In this document: positions 42,091 through 51,468 of the stretch, piece by piece
Position numbering within the stretch: position 1 is the stretch's first letter
Layout of the letters: every line of letters starts with the position of its first letter
Source of the DNA: UMGS1491 sp944380925
Lineage (GTDB): Bacteria > Bacillota > Clostridia > Oscillospirales > Acutalibacteraceae
DNA length: 64,000 nucleotides
Direction of reading: 5' to 3'
NCBI GenBank assembly: GCA_944380925.1
Contig: CALWJD010000003.1
Location: 1-64,000, forward strand
Made by a program: the position numbers and the translations under genes
Notes under the pieces: generated by a model
Seen by the model: the letters and a program-made list of their open reading frames with translations, nothing else
What the model was told of the DNA's origin: nothing
Databases searched by the model: none

Positions 42091-43179
42091 ATGGCAAACA
42101 GATTATTCCAGAATATTATTCATCAAACTGCAGACGTAATGGACAAGAACGTTGGCGTTATAGATAATTCTTGTACCATAGTCGCTTGCAATGACTCCAC
42201 AAGGGTCGGAGAAGTCATGAGTGCGGTTAATCCACATTCCTTTAAGAATGGTTTGGGTATGTTTTCTGCTGACGGCTACATTTATAAGCCTTTTGGAGAT
42301 AACGTAAGGCCGGAATTTGCAGTGTTTGTTTCGGGTATTGATGACAGCGCAAAGAAAGATGCGGTTGTTTTATCAATAGCCATGAACAGCGTTAAGCATC
42401 ATTATGATGAAAAACATGATAGGGTCAGCTTTGTAAAAAATGTCCTTTTGGATAATATTTTACCGGGCGATATATATTTAAAAGCCCGTGAGCTCAAGTT
42501 TAATGCTGATGTAAGCAGAGTATGTATGATAATAAAGGTAACGTCCAAATCAGATGTTTCGCCTTACGAAGTTGTTCAAGGACTTTTCCCGGATAAAACA
42601 AAGGATTTTGTCATTAGCATTAATGAAAATGATATAGCTCTTGTTAAAGAAATTCATAAAGATACAGAAACTCGTTCACTCGAAAAATTGGCAGCTTCCA
42701 TAGTTGATACTCTTTCGGGAGAATACTATACCCACTGCGTTGTTGGTGTTGGCTCTGCCGTTACCGGCATAAGAGAGCTTGCTCGCTCTTTTAAAGAAGC
42801 CCAAGTTTCAATTGAAGTCGGTAAAGTATTTGATACGGAAAAGAGCGTTATCAGCTACGATCATTTGGGAATTGCTCGTTTGGTATATCAATTGCCAACA
42901 ACTCTTTGCGAAACTTTCCTTAAAGAAGTCTTCAAAAAAGGATCTGTTGAAGCTATGGATCAAGAAACTTTGTTTACAATACAGAAATTTTTTGAAAACA
43001 GCTTGAATGTTTCCGAAACTTCCAGAAAATTATTCGTACATCGTAATACTTTGGTGTACAGACTTGAAAAAATCAAGAAAATAACCGGACTTGATTTGCG
43101 TGAATTTGAAGATGCCATCGTATTCAAAGTGGCGTTGATGGTTAAAAAGTATTTGATGTCGAATCCTGTTAAATTTTAG
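42091..43179 (+). CDS. PucR/CdaR-type helix-turn-helix regulator
   Basis: 362 residues from ATG 42091 (AAGAGG upstream; upstream in-frame starts give a non-conserved N terminus). The N-terminal portion may sense a ligand (VGVIDNSCTIVACND resembles a sugar-diacid or PAS-like opening). The C-terminal HTH_30 motif is FFENSLNVSETSRKLFVHRNTLVYRLEKIKKITGLDLREFED. In the family such proteins activate metabolic genes. It stands before ftsEX, separated by a terminator, and its target is unknown. It is probably carbohydrate or diadenylate related at best by analogy. Confidence 0.8.
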   Translation: MANRLFQNIIHQTADVMDKNVGVIDNSCTIVACNDSTRVGEVMSAVNPHSFKNGLGMFSADGYIYKPFGDNVRPEFAVFVSGIDDSAKKDAVVLSIAMNSVKHHYDEKHDRVSFVKNVLLDNILPGDIYLKARELKFNADVSRVCMIIKVTSKSDVSPYEVVQGLFPDKTKDFVISINENDIALVKEIHKDTETRSLEKLAASIVDTLSGEYYTHCVVGVGSAVTGIRELARSFKEAQVSIEVGKVFDTEKSVISYDHLGIARLVYQLPTTLCETFLKEVFKKGSVEAMDQETLFTIQKFFENSLNVSETSRKLFVHRNTLVYRLEKIKKITGLDLREFEDAIVFKVALMVKKYLMSNPVKF

Positions 43180-43269
43180 GAATTGAAATTTGTCCCATTA
43201 TGGTGTATTATGAAGTAGTGGGTACATAAGCAAATATTTATTTTGTTTAGTTTTATAGTTTTTAAATTT

Positions 43270-43306
43270 GTGTTGCTAAGTGCTCCTTGGCAACACATTG
43301 TTTTTT
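43270..43306 (+). terminator. Terminator between the regulator gene and ftsE
   Basis: GTGTTGC (43270-43276) pairs with GCAACAC (43290-43296), then ATTGTTTTTT. It stands only 27 bases before the ftsE start, so it may act as a conditional element in the ftsE leader. Confidence 0.7.
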
Positions 43307-43332
43307 AGGAAGAATTTGAAAGGAGAAACATC

Positions 43333-44013
43333 ATGGTAGAGCTTGTTAACGTGACTAAGTCTTATGATGGTGGTGCTATCGCTTTAGATGATTTAAGTTT
43401 AAAAATTCCTGATGGCCAATTTGTTTTCATAGTGGGGCCTTCGGGTTCCGGAAAAAGCACGTTTTTAAAACTTCTTACAAAGGAGGAAGAACCGACTTCC
43501 GGAAAAATAATAATCAACGGCACAGATATTACGGCAATGAAAAAGCGCAAAATACCCTATCTTAGAAGAACCATGGGAATTGTGTTTCAGGATTTTAGAG
43601 TTATTGAAAAAATGACGGTTTTTGAAAATGTCGCTTTTGCAATGCATGTTGTTGGTGCAAGAAGCAGAGATATACGCAAACGTGTGCCATATGTTTTAAA
43701 TTTGGTAGATTTAGGTGATAAAGCACGCCGCAAGGTTTCGGAACTTTCCGGAGGCGAAAAACAAAGGGTGGGTTTGGCCCGCGCGTTGGTTAATAATCCA
43801 AATATGATAATTGCGGACGAGCCTACGGGTAATATAGACCCAAATCTTTCCTATGAATTGGTTGAACTTTTAAGCCAAATAAACAAGTGTGGGACAACCG
43901 TTATAATGGTAACGCATGATATTTCCATAGTTAAAAAGTTTAATTTCCGAGTTATAGAAATAGCAGATGGAAAAATAAAAAATGATATAATGCCGGAGGT
44001 GGAGGAGCAGTGA
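43333..44013 (+). CDS. ftsE: Cell division ATP-binding protein FtsE
   Basis: 226 residues: Walker A GPSGSGKST (near residue 36), Q-loop FQDFRVI, signature VSELSGGEKQR, Walker B MIIADEPTGNIDP and H-loop VTHD. With FtsX it forms the type VII ABC module that activates a peptidoglycan hydrolase at the septum. The stop overlaps the ftsX start by 4 bases. AGGAG precedes the ATG. Confidence 0.97.
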   Translation: MVELVNVTKSYDGGAIALDDLSLKIPDGQFVFIVGPSGSGKSTFLKLLTKEEEPTSGKIIINGTDITAMKKRKIPYLRRTMGIVFQDFRVIEKMTVFENVAFAMHVVGARSRDIRKRVPYVLNLVDLGDKARRKVSELSGGEKQRVGLARALVNNPNMIIADEPTGNIDPNLSYELVELLSQINKCGTTVIMVTHDISIVKKFNFRVIEIADGKIKNDIMPEVEEQ

Positions 44014-44912
44014 ACATACATTATTTAAAGTATTTTATAAAAGAAGGATTTAAAAATACATGGGCTAACGGTATAATGTCCGCCGCCTCAGTGCTCGTTA
44101 TGATATGTTGTATGATCTTAACCGGGGGCGCAATGCTGCTTTCAATAAATTTAAGCCATGCACTCAAAGGTATTGAAAACAGAAATACAATGGTAGTATT
44201 CCTAAAAAAAGATGTTTCGCCCGAACAGGTTTTGGAGGCGGGAAGGCAAATTGAAAACACTCCCAATATTTTTAAATGTGAATATTATTCAAGTGAGCAA
44301 GCTTCCGAAAAGTATAGAGATGTTTTGGGAGATCTCTATGAAGTTGTAAAAGAAGGGGAAAATCCGTTCCCCGAAGCTTATCATATCAGTATGAAAGATT
44401 TATCACTTTATACGGAAACAATTAATAAACTTAAAAGTATAGAGAATGTTGAATCCGTTAGTGACAGAAGCGAAACGGCCAAAAAACTTTCCGACCTTAA
44501 TAAGCTCATTGCCCGTGCGGGTATTTGGATAATTTGTTCTTTGGGTATTGTATCACTTTTTATAATATCGAATACAATAAAAATTACTATGCATAACAGA
44601 AGATTTGAAATTAGCATTATGAAATCTGTGGGTGCCACAAATGGGTTTATAAAAGCTCCTTTCATGGTGGAGGGAATGATAATAGGTTGCGTTGCGGCAG
44701 TTATTTCTACATTTGTTTTAGATGGTGTTTATAATGCCTTGTTGAGTGTGATCGGAGGAATTATTCCTTTTATTGGAATTAGCTTTGCGGATATATTTTG
44801 GAAAGTTTTAGGTTGCTTTTTGGCAACCGGGGTGGTGTTTGGCGTTGTTGGAAGCGCAATCTCGCTAAGACGTTACTTGAGCAAAGAAGGTGGAGAAGTT
44901 GTTGCATGGTGA
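44010..44912 (+). CDS. ftsX: Cell division permease-like protein FtsX
   Basis: 300 residues with four membrane helices. A large outside loop lies between helices 1 and 2 (about residues 50-165), and a FtsX/MacB C-terminal domain with ISIMKSVGATNGFIKAPFMVEGM follows. It transmits FtsE ATP hydrolysis to the extracellular activator encoded next, whose start lies inside the end of ftsX. GTG start overlapping ftsE. Confidence 0.95.
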   Translation: MNIHYLKYFIKEGFKNTWANGIMSAASVLVMICCMILTGGAMLLSINLSHALKGIENRNTMVVFLKKDVSPEQVLEAGRQIENTPNIFKCEYYSSEQASEKYRDVLGDLYEVVKEGENPFPEAYHISMKDLSLYTETINKLKSIENVESVSDRSETAKKLSDLNKLIARAGIWIICSLGIVSLFIISNTIKITMHNRRFEISIMKSVGATNGFIKAPFMVEGMIIGCVAAVISTFVLDGVYNALLSVIGGIIPFIGISFADIFWKVLGCFLATGVVFGVVGSAISLRRYLSKEGGEVVAW

Positions 44913-46098
44913 TAAAAAATTATTAACAAAACTGCTTTTTGTTTTATCAAGTTCGATGGTCTTGGCCTATACGATTACGCCGCCGATTATGTCCACAACG
45001 ATTACCGAAAGCCAAAATTCAAGAGCAGCGCTTCAAACAAAGAAAAAAGAGCTTGGCCAAAAGCTTCAAGAAGCTTCAAGTAAAGTGCGTAAAGAGGCAA
45101 AAAACAAAGAGGCGCTTGACGAACAAATCAAAATTGCGGAAAGTCAAATTGACGTTTCTAACGAGTACATAGCCAAGTTGGATGAAGAGATTTTGGAAGC
45201 TGAGCGCGAAATTGAAAGGATCCAAGAAGATATCAATCAGAAAATAAAAGCTTTAAAAAAGGCATTATATTCAATTTACGTTGCCGGCGACACATCCACA
45301 ATAGATATAATTCTTGGTGCAAAGGATTTTGAAGATTTTTTAGATAAAGTGGATACTGCTCGTTCAGTTGGGCAAACCATAAAAGAGCTTATAGATGCTC
45401 TTAACAGCGATCTCGAAAAAGTAGAAAATAAAAAGAAAGAGATTTTGGAAACCAAATCGGAAAAAGAAAAAGAAAGAGCTGCTTTGGAAAAGAGCAGGGA
45501 AAATCTGCAATCACTTTATGACGAAAGTGAAAAACTGCTTTCTGAATTACAGGAATCCGAAAAAGGCGTAAAGAAAGAAATAGATCAAAACGATGCTGAA
45601 ATAAAAGCAATTGATGCGCAAATACAAAAATATTACGAAGAACAAAGGCGTTTAGCAGAAAAACAGCCCTCTACACAGACAGGCCCTGCGGTTAAACATA
45701 CCGGTGGTTATACTTGGCCTGTTCCCGGATATTATAAGATTACATCAGGGTTTAATGATAGCGCCGGAAGATCGCATGTACACGGTGCGATCGATATTGC
45801 AGGAGCGAAAATTTATGGTGCTCAAGTAGTCGCAGCCGGTGCCGGAAAGGTAATAATAGCCAATGCAGGCGGCTGGGGTGGCGGATATGGTAGCTACGTA
45901 GTTATTGACCACGGAAATGGTAAGTCTACGCTTTATGGACATATGAGCAGTGTTCGTGTTAAAGTGGGGCAAAATGTTTCAGCCGGTCAGCAAATAGGTA
46001 ACGTTGGTAATACGGGATTTTCAACGGGCCCGCACTTGCATTTTGAATATAGAGTAAACGGTGTCCGTACCAATCCTTCGACCATAGTGAGTTATTAA
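44902..46098 (+). CDS. PcsB/EnvC-like murein hydrolase activator with M23 domain
   Basis: 398 residues from TTG 44902 (AGGTGGAG 6 bases upstream, inside ftsX). A signal peptide is followed by two long coiled coils (about residues 45-130 and 160-250) and a C-terminal LytM/M23 domain with YTWPVPGYYKITSGFNDSAGRSHVHGAIDIAG, YGSYVVIDHGNGKSTLYGHM and GPHLHFEYRVNG. The zinc ligands H--D and HLHF look complete, so it may itself be an endopeptidase. FtsEX would move the coiled coil to open the active site at division. Confidence 0.92.
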   Translation: MHGDKKLLTKLLFVLSSSMVLAYTITPPIMSTTITESQNSRAALQTKKKELGQKLQEASSKVRKEAKNKEALDEQIKIAESQIDVSNEYIAKLDEEILEAEREIERIQEDINQKIKALKKALYSIYVAGDTSTIDIILGAKDFEDFLDKVDTARSVGQTIKELIDALNSDLEKVENKKKEILETKSEKEKERAALEKSRENLQSLYDESEKLLSELQESEKGVKKEIDQNDAEIKAIDAQIQKYYEEQRRLAEKQPSTQTGPAVKHTGGYTWPVPGYYKITSGFNDSAGRSHVHGAIDIAGAKIYGAQVVAAGAGKVIIANAGGWGGGYGSYVVIDHGNGKSTLYGHMSSVRVKVGQNVSAGQQIGNVGNTGFSTGPHLHFEYRVNGVRTNPSTIVSY

Positions 46099-46135
46099 TA
46101 ATTGGTGTTTTAATTTTGAGGGGAGAGTGGAGTAC

Positions 46136-47047
46136 ATGAATTTAAAGTTTTTGAATAAAAAGGTTTCACTGAGTGTTTTTTTGGCAAGCATATTTGGTGC
46201 ATCAGCGTTGGTATATTCTTTGGGATATAAGATAGCGATGGATAAATTTAACGATGTGGTTTCATTTGTTCAGGAAAAGCAAAAAATGTATTCCACTTTA
46301 AGCGAACTTGACCACTGCGTTCGGTCCGAGTATATTTCTGATATTTCTGAATCTGAGATGCTAGATTCGCTTTGCAGGGGATATGTAAACGGACTTCAGA
46401 ACGAAAGCTCTGGATATTGGAATAAACAAGGTTACAAGGAATACCAAGATGCAAACAAAAAATTAAAACCCAAAATTGAGTATAAAAAGCTCAAGGATGA
46501 CGTCGCATATATTAAGTGTGATAAATTTATAAATGACGCTTCAAAAGATTTTATCGATAAGATTGATAGTACTTTTTTCGGTGGTATTAATAATATAGTG
46601 CTTGATTTAAGAGATTGTGAAAAAAGTAGCGATGAGGAAATTTTCAAAATTTTGCAGCATATAATTCCTTCGGGCGATATTGTCAGCGCTGTTAATAAAA
46701 AAAGTGAGACGGAAGTTGTATGTACGTCCACGTCTTCCGGGGTCGATTTAAATTTTGTGGTGTTGGTAAATGGAAAGACCTGTGGTGGGGCAGAGGTGTT
46801 GGCTTCTGCATTAAAAGATTCAAAAAATGCAAAAATTGTTGGTACGAAGACGTTTGGTAATCCAGTCAGGACCAAAAAAATAACTCTTTCAGATGATTCT
46901 GTTGTTGTTTTTGCAGATGCTTACTATGTTACCAAGAGCGGAAATAGTATTTTTAAAAAGGGTTTAACTCCTGATGTTGTTGCCGAAAACCCCGACGATG
47001 TAGATATACAGCTTCAGCAAGCGGTTGATTTGATAGGTAAAGAGTAA
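46136..47047 (+). CDS. S41 peptidase homologue lacking PDZ domain and catalytic residues
   Basis: 303 residues: an N-terminal signal anchor (SVFLASIFGASALVYSLGY), a short helical region, then the S41 core (DDVAYIKCDKF, NIVLDLRD, FVVLVNGKTCGGAEVLASALKDSKNAKIVGTKTFG, KKGLTPDV). In active C-terminal processing proteases the nucleophile region reads NGxSASASE; here it is NGKTCGGAE. The following FGKG(Lys)-Q reads FGNPVRT, so Ser, Lys and Gln are all replaced. The PDZ domain that normally precedes the core is missing. A binding or regulatory pseudoenzyme beside FtsEX-PcsB is likely. ATG 46136 is preferred; GTG 46127 is possible. Confidence 0.82.
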   Translation: MNLKFLNKKVSLSVFLASIFGASALVYSLGYKIAMDKFNDVVSFVQEKQKMYSTLSELDHCVRSEYISDISESEMLDSLCRGYVNGLQNESSGYWNKQGYKEYQDANKKLKPKIEYKKLKDDVAYIKCDKFINDASKDFIDKIDSTFFGGINNIVLDLRDCEKSSDEEIFKILQHIIPSGDIVSAVNKKSETEVVCTSTSSGVDLNFVVLVNGKTCGGAEVLASALKDSKNAKIVGTKTFGNPVRTKKITLSDDSVVVFADAYYVTKSGNSIFKKGLTPDVVAENPDDVDIQLQQAVDLIGKE

Positions 47048-47058
47048 AGTAAGCGAAA

Positions 47059-47724
47059 ATGAAATTTGTTGAAAGTGTTTTGGATTTTAAAGATAGAGTT
47101 TTGGAGTTACTGTTTCCTCCGAGGTGCATATTTTGCTCAGAAGTTGTTCCGATCGGTAAGTGCGTATGTAATAATTGCTCTTTAGAAGTTGTTCCGAATA
47201 CCATGATACGCACAATTTTAGAGTTTGGAGAAGAAAATATAGCGTGTATATCTCCATTTAAATATAGCGGAAAAGTAAGAAAGGCTATATGGAGCTTTAA
47301 ATTTAGAGGTCAAAAGCAATACGCTAAGTATTTTGCGCAGGTAGTAAGCGATGAGCTTGAAAAAACTTCTAAAAATATTGATGTTGTTACTGCAGTCCCG
47401 CTATCTGAATACGGAATGCGCAAAAGGGGATATAACCAATCGGAATGTTTGGCAAAGTTAATTGCAAAAAATATTGGGCTTAAATATGAAGATTTACTTA
47501 TTAAATCAAAAGAAAATTTTCCGCAGCATGAGCTTACTCTTAATGAGAGGCGTGAAAATGTAAAAGGTGTATATAAAGTTACAAACATTCGTAGTTTAAA
47601 AAACAAAAATATTCTTTTGTGCGATGATGTTGTAACGACAGGTAGTACCTTAAGAGAATGCGCTAAAATGCTAAAACTTTTTGGTGCTCGTAGTGTTATT
47701 TGTTGCACGGTTGCATATGTTTAG
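47059..47724 (+). CDS. comF: ComF family phosphoribosyltransferase-like protein
   Basis: 221 residues with an N-terminal zinc finger (PPRCIFCSEVVPIGKCVCNNCS), YSGKVRKAIWSFKFRG, VPLSEYGMRKRGYNQSE and the PRPP loop ILLCDDVVTTGSTLRECA. ComFC proteins assist DNA uptake in competent bacteria and are kept in many non-competent ones. It starts 11 bases after the S41-like gene and ends with a bidirectional terminator. Confidence 0.9.
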   Translation: MKFVESVLDFKDRVLELLFPPRCIFCSEVVPIGKCVCNNCSLEVVPNTMIRTILEFGEENIACISPFKYSGKVRKAIWSFKFRGQKQYAKYFAQVVSDELEKTSKNIDVVTAVPLSEYGMRKRGYNQSECLAKLIAKNIGLKYEDLLIKSKENFPQHELTLNERRENVKGVYKVTNIRSLKNKNILLCDDVVTTGSTLRECAKMLKLFGARSVICCTVAYV

Positions 47725-47730
47725 GTATAA

Positions 47731-47766
47731 AAAACGCTCTACCGGATATGTTTGGCAGAGCGTTTT
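47731..47766. terminator. Bidirectional terminator between comF and prfB
   Basis: AAAACGCTCT (47731-47740) pairs with AGAGCGTTTT (47757-47766), followed by TATTT. The inner ACC/GGC pairing is partial. It separates convergent genes. Confidence 0.85.
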
Positions 47767-47874
47767 TATTTAATAGTGAAAAACTTGTTATAAATTTAAC
47801 CGTAAAATAGCTTAGCATTCTATCTTGCAACAATAATATATATTCATTGGAAAGCAAAATAATCACCTTACTAT

Positions 47875-48981
47875 TTATTTAACATTTTGCTTTAAATATG
47901 CATCTATAAATTCATCGAGTTCACCATTCATAACTGCTTCTACATTTCCAACTTCGCAGCCTGTGCGATGATCTTTTACTAAAGTATATGGCATGAATAC
48001 GTACGATCTTATTTGAGAGCCCCAGGATATTTCTTTTTGTATGCCTTTTATATCTTCGATTTTTTCTAGGTGTTCTCTTTCTTTTATTTCTATAAGTTTG
48101 GATTTTAGTATTTTCATTGCGGTATCGCGGTTTTGAAACTGGCTTCGCTCATTTTGGCAAGCAACAACTATTCCGGTTGGAATATGAGTGAGCCTTACTG
48201 CCGATGAGGTTTTGTTAACGTGTTGACCGCCGGCTCCGCTTGCTCTGAAAACGTCCATTTTTATGTCTTCGGGATTGATATCAATTTTTATTTCATCATT
48301 TATTTCAGGGATAACTTCCAAGGAGGCAAAGGAGGTATGGCGTCTGCCGGAAGCATCAAACGGCGAAATTCTTACTAACCTATGAACTCCGTTTTCGCCT
48401 TTTAAATATCCATAAGCGTTTGTGCCTTCCACAAGTAAGGAGGCGCTTTTAAATCCGGCTTCTTCACCATCTAAAAAATCAAGCATTTTTACTTTGTATT
48501 TGTGTTTTTCCGCCCACCTTGTATACATTCTGCAAAGCATTTCTGCCCAATCCTGGGATTCTGTTCCGCCGGCACCCGCGTGAAAAGTAAGGATTGCATT
48601 TTGGCTATCGTATTCTCCCGTAAGGAGCGTTGATAAAGTTTGCTGTTTTAATTCTTTTTTTATACTTTTGAATTGCTGTTTTATTTCTTCGGCAGAGGAA
48701 TCATCGTTTTCTTGGCAAGAAAGTTCCACTAAAGTTTCCAAATCATCGAAATTATTTTTTAATTTTTCAAATTCTTTGATTTTTCCGCTTAGCTTGCTGA
48801 TTTCCGAAAGAATTTTTTGAGAATTTTCAGTATCATTCCAAAAATCGGGTTTTGCTGTTTTAGCCTCTAATTCTTGGAGCTTTATTTTGGATTTATCTAT
48901 TGACAAAGTTTCGCGTAAAGATAGGAGATCATCTTTTATTTTAAAGAGTTCGTTTCTTATTTCTTCCAATTGTACGATCAT
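47875..48981 (-). CDS. prfB: Peptide chain release factor 2
   Basis: 368 residues that terminate at UAA and UGA. The SPF-like tripeptide (ISPFDASGRRHTSFAS) and GGQ motif (GAGGQHVNKTSSAVR) are intact. The full N terminus (IVQLEEIRNELFKIKDDLLSLRETL) is encoded in one frame, so the autoregulatory +1 frameshift present in most prfB genes is absent. Its presence, with TGA as end codon of several core genes here, shows that UGA means stop. It is upstream of none of the folD-ppa genes but follows them on the minus strand, 28 bases after ppa. Confidence 0.97.
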   Translation of the reverse strand: MIVQLEEIRNELFKIKDDLLSLRETLSIDKSKIKLQELEAKTAKPDFWNDTENSQKILSEISKLSGKIKEFEKLKNNFDDLETLVELSCQENDDSSAEEIKQQFKSIKKELKQQTLSTLLTGEYDSQNAILTFHAGAGGTESQDWAEMLCRMYTRWAEKHKYKVKMLDFLDGEEAGFKSASLLVEGTNAYGYLKGENGVHRLVRISPFDASGRRHTSFASLEVIPEINDEIKIDINPEDIKMDVFRASGAGGQHVNKTSSAVRLTHIPTGIVVACQNERSQFQNRDTAMKILKSKLIEIKEREHLEKIEDIKGIQKEISWGSQIRSYVFMPYTLVKDHRTGCEVGNVEAVMNGELDEFIDAYLKQNVK

Positions 48982-49009
48982 AATCTAACACGCTTTCTTA
49001 GCTAAAAAT

Positions 49010-49543
49010 TTATTTTTTGCCAAATCTTTTGTTATAGGAATCTATCGTTTGCGCTATTACCTCTATTGCAGTATCTTTGCCGTGTATATCATTTACAACG
49101 GTTTCCTTGTTTTCCAAAGTTTTATATACTTGGAAAAAGTGCTTCATTTCTTCAAATATATGTTTCGGGAGCTCGGAAATATCTCTGTATTGATTAAATG
49201 TTGGGTCGTCGGTTGGGATTGCTATTATTTTTTCATCGTTGCTTCCGGAATCAATCATTGCAATAAGCCCGATGGGGTAGCATTCTACCAATGTCATTGG
49301 ATATATTTGTTGGGAACAAAGTACTAAAACATCAAGCGGATCCCCGTCGTCTGCAAAGGTTCTTGGAATGAAGCCGTAATTTGCCGGGTAATGAGTGGAC
49401 GTATATAAAATTCTATCGAGTTTTAAAAGGCCGGTATCTTTATCGAGTTCATATTTTGATTTGCTTCCTTTGGAAATCTCGATAACTGCCGTAAATTTTT
49501 CCGGCTTAATTTTTTCAGGGTTAATGTCATGCCAAATGTTCAT
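49010..49543 (-). CDS. ppa: Inorganic pyrophosphatase (family I)
   Basis: 177 residues. The family I signature YGFIPRTFADDGDPLDVLVL carries the metal-binding Asp residues, with EISKGSKSKYELDKDTGLLKLDR before it and MIDSGSNDEKIIAIPTDDP after. It removes pyrophosphate to drive biosynthesis. It lies between folD and prfB on the same strand. Confidence 0.96.
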   Translation of the reverse strand: MNIWHDINPEKIKPEKFTAVIEISKGSKSKYELDKDTGLLKLDRILYTSTHYPANYGFIPRTFADDGDPLDVLVLCSQQIYPMTLVECYPIGLIAMIDSGSNDEKIIAIPTDDPTFNQYRDISELPKHIFEEMKHFFQVYKTLENKETVVNDIHGKDTAIEVIAQTIDSYNKRFGKK

Positions 49544-49564
49544 TTGTGAATAATCTCCTTAGTA

Positions 49565-50413
49565 TTATAATAATTTGTTCTGGATTTTAGTAGCAAGCAC
49601 TGTGTTTTTTGCAAGCATTACAATGGTCATAGGACCCACTCCGCCCGGAACAGGCGTAATATAGCTTGCTTTATCTTTTAAATTTTCAAAGTCTGCATCT
49701 CCGCATAACTTGTTGTTTTCATCTCTGTTAATGCCAACGTCTATTATAACTGCGCCTTTTTTTACCATATCAGAAGTCAAAAATTTAGGCTTTCCTACGC
49801 TGCATATTATTAAATCGGCGTTTTTGCAGTAATCTTTTAAATTTTTTGTTTTGCTGTGGCATAATGTAACCGTGCCGTCGTTTTGCGTAAGAAGCGTTGC
49901 GATAGGCTTTCCGACAATATTGCTCCTCCCGATAACAACACAATTTTTGCCCGAAACGGAAATGCCATAATACTTAAGCATCTCGAGTATTCCCGCCGGC
50001 GTACACGGCAAAAGTTTATTTTGACCAAGCATCATTTTTCCTATGTTTATAGGGCTAAATACGTCTACGTCTTTTTCGGGAAGAATTTTTGCATTTATAG
50101 CAAATTCGCTTATATGTTTTGGAAGTGGAAGCTGAACAAGTATGCCGTTTATGCTTGGTTTATTATTGAGCTTCTCGATTAAATTTTCAAGTTCAGATTG
50201 CGGTACGTCTTCGGGGAGCAAAAATTTTTCTGAGTGGATTCCGATTTCTTCGCAAATTTTTTCTTTTTTGCCTACATATATGTGGGAAGCCGGGTTGTTT
50301 CCTACCATAATTACCGCAAGACCCGGAATGATATCTTCTGCTTTTAGATTGGCAATTTCTTTTTTGAGTTCCGATTTTATCGAATCGGCTACCGCTTTTC
50401 CATCAATAATCAT
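49565..50413 (-). CDS. folD: Methylenetetrahydrofolate dehydrogenase/cyclohydrolase
   Basis: 282 residues from ATG 50413, chosen for AAGGAAGG upstream and the normal length. YVGKKEKICEEIGI has the catalytic Lys, GILVQLPLPKHI and PEKDVDVFSPINIGKM the folate site, and VVIGRSNIVGKPIATLL the NADP site; PVPGGVGPMTIVML closes the domain. It interconverts 5,10-methylene- and 10-formyl-tetrahydrofolate. It is divergent from galU. Confidence 0.96.
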   Translation of the reverse strand: MIIDGKAVADSIKSELKKEIANLKAEDIIPGLAVIMVGNNPASHIYVGKKEKICEEIGIHSEKFLLPEDVPQSELENLIEKLNNKPSINGILVQLPLPKHISEFAINAKILPEKDVDVFSPINIGKMMLGQNKLLPCTPAGILEMLKYYGISVSGKNCVVIGRSNIVGKPIATLLTQNDGTVTLCHSKTKNLKDYCKNADLIICSVGKPKFLTSDMVKKGAVIIDVGINRDENNKLCGDADFENLKDKASYITPVPGGVGPMTIVMLAKNTVLATKIQNKLL

Positions 50414-50502
50414 TATTTTTTGTTGCCTTCCTTGACTTTGAAAATGCATACCAATTAAAATGGTAATGTAATAATTATACTACATATCGGAGGAGTTTTA
50501 AA

Positions 50503-51372
50503 GTGAAAGTTAAAAAAGCCGTAATTCCTGCGGCAGGTTTTGGCACAAGAATGCTTCCAATTACAAAGTCTATTCCAAAAGAAATGCTACCGATTGTTGA
50601 TAAACCATCGATAAGCTATATTGTGGAAGAGGCTGTGGCTTCAGGAATAACGGATATACTTATTATTATAAGCCGCGGTAAAGAGGCAATTGAAAATTAT
50701 TTTGATAGAACGCCAGATTTAGAATACTCTTTGGAAAAAAGCCAAAAATATGAGGCTTTGGAGGTGGTAAAAGGCATAAGTAAAATGGCCAATATATATT
50801 TTATACGGCAGCAAGAGATGAAAGGCCTTGGGCATGCCGTGAGCTGTGCGGAATCTTTTGTTGGCAACGAACCATTTGCAGTGCTTTCGGGCGATGACGT
50901 GATAATTGGCGAAAAACCCGTTTGCGGTCAGCTGATAGAAGCTTTTGACGAGTACGAATTAAGCGTTGTCGGCGCGAAAGAGATGCCGAAAGAAGAAATA
51001 GGAAGATACGGCTCTTTAAAAGTTGAAAATATAAGAAATAATATTTTTATGTGTACCGATATGGTTGAAAAGCCGACCCCTGATAAAGTTTTATCTTTAT
51101 ACTCGATTTTAGGGCGGTATGTTTTAACTCCGGATATATTTAAAATTTTAAAAAATACCCCTCCCGGAGTAGGAGGAGAAATTCAGCTTACTGATGCCAT
51201 GAAAGTTTTGGCAAGGTCAAACGGTATAATAATGGTGGATTTTTTGGGTAAAAGGTATGATATGGGCAGTAAACTCGGAGCTATGCAAGCAAACGTGGAG
51301 GCAGCACTAAAGCACCCTGAGGTTTCCGAGCAGTTTAAGCAATATATTAAGAAGGTTGTTGAAAGTATATAA
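50503..51372 (+). CDS. galU: UTP-glucose-1-phosphate uridylyltransferase
   Basis: 289 residues making UDP-glucose. KAVIPAAGFGTRMLPITKSIPKEMLPIVDKP is the nucleotide-binding start; QQEMKGLGHAVSCAESFVG, VLSGDDVIIG and VEKPTPDKVLSLYSILGRYVL follow. GTG start with GGAGGAG upstream. Product used for surface glycans. Monocistronic. Confidence 0.96.
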   Translation: MKVKKAVIPAAGFGTRMLPITKSIPKEMLPIVDKPSISYIVEEAVASGITDILIIISRGKEAIENYFDRTPDLEYSLEKSQKYEALEVVKGISKMANIYFIRQQEMKGLGHAVSCAESFVGNEPFAVLSGDDVIIGEKPVCGQLIEAFDEYELSVVGAKEMPKEEIGRYGSLKVENIRNNIFMCTDMVEKPTPDKVLSLYSILGRYVLTPDIFKILKNTPPGVGGEIQLTDAMKVLARSNGIIMVDFLGKRYDMGSKLGAMQANVEAALKHPEVSEQFKQYIKKVVESI

Positions 51373-51421
51373 GTTAGCAAGATTTTTATTGATATTAAAA
51401 AATTATCGATGGGTAAGAAAA

Positions 51422-51450
51422 TTTCCGCAGAGTTTCAGTTTCTGCGGAAA
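51422..51450 (-). terminator. Terminator between galU and the secreted-protein gene
   Basis: TTTCCGCAGA (51422-51431) pairs with TCTGCGGAAA (51441-51450). On the minus strand TTTTC follows, so it ends the minus gene; it probably also stops galU transcripts. Confidence 0.8.
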
Positions 51451-51468
51451 ACTAAAATTAAATATTTT

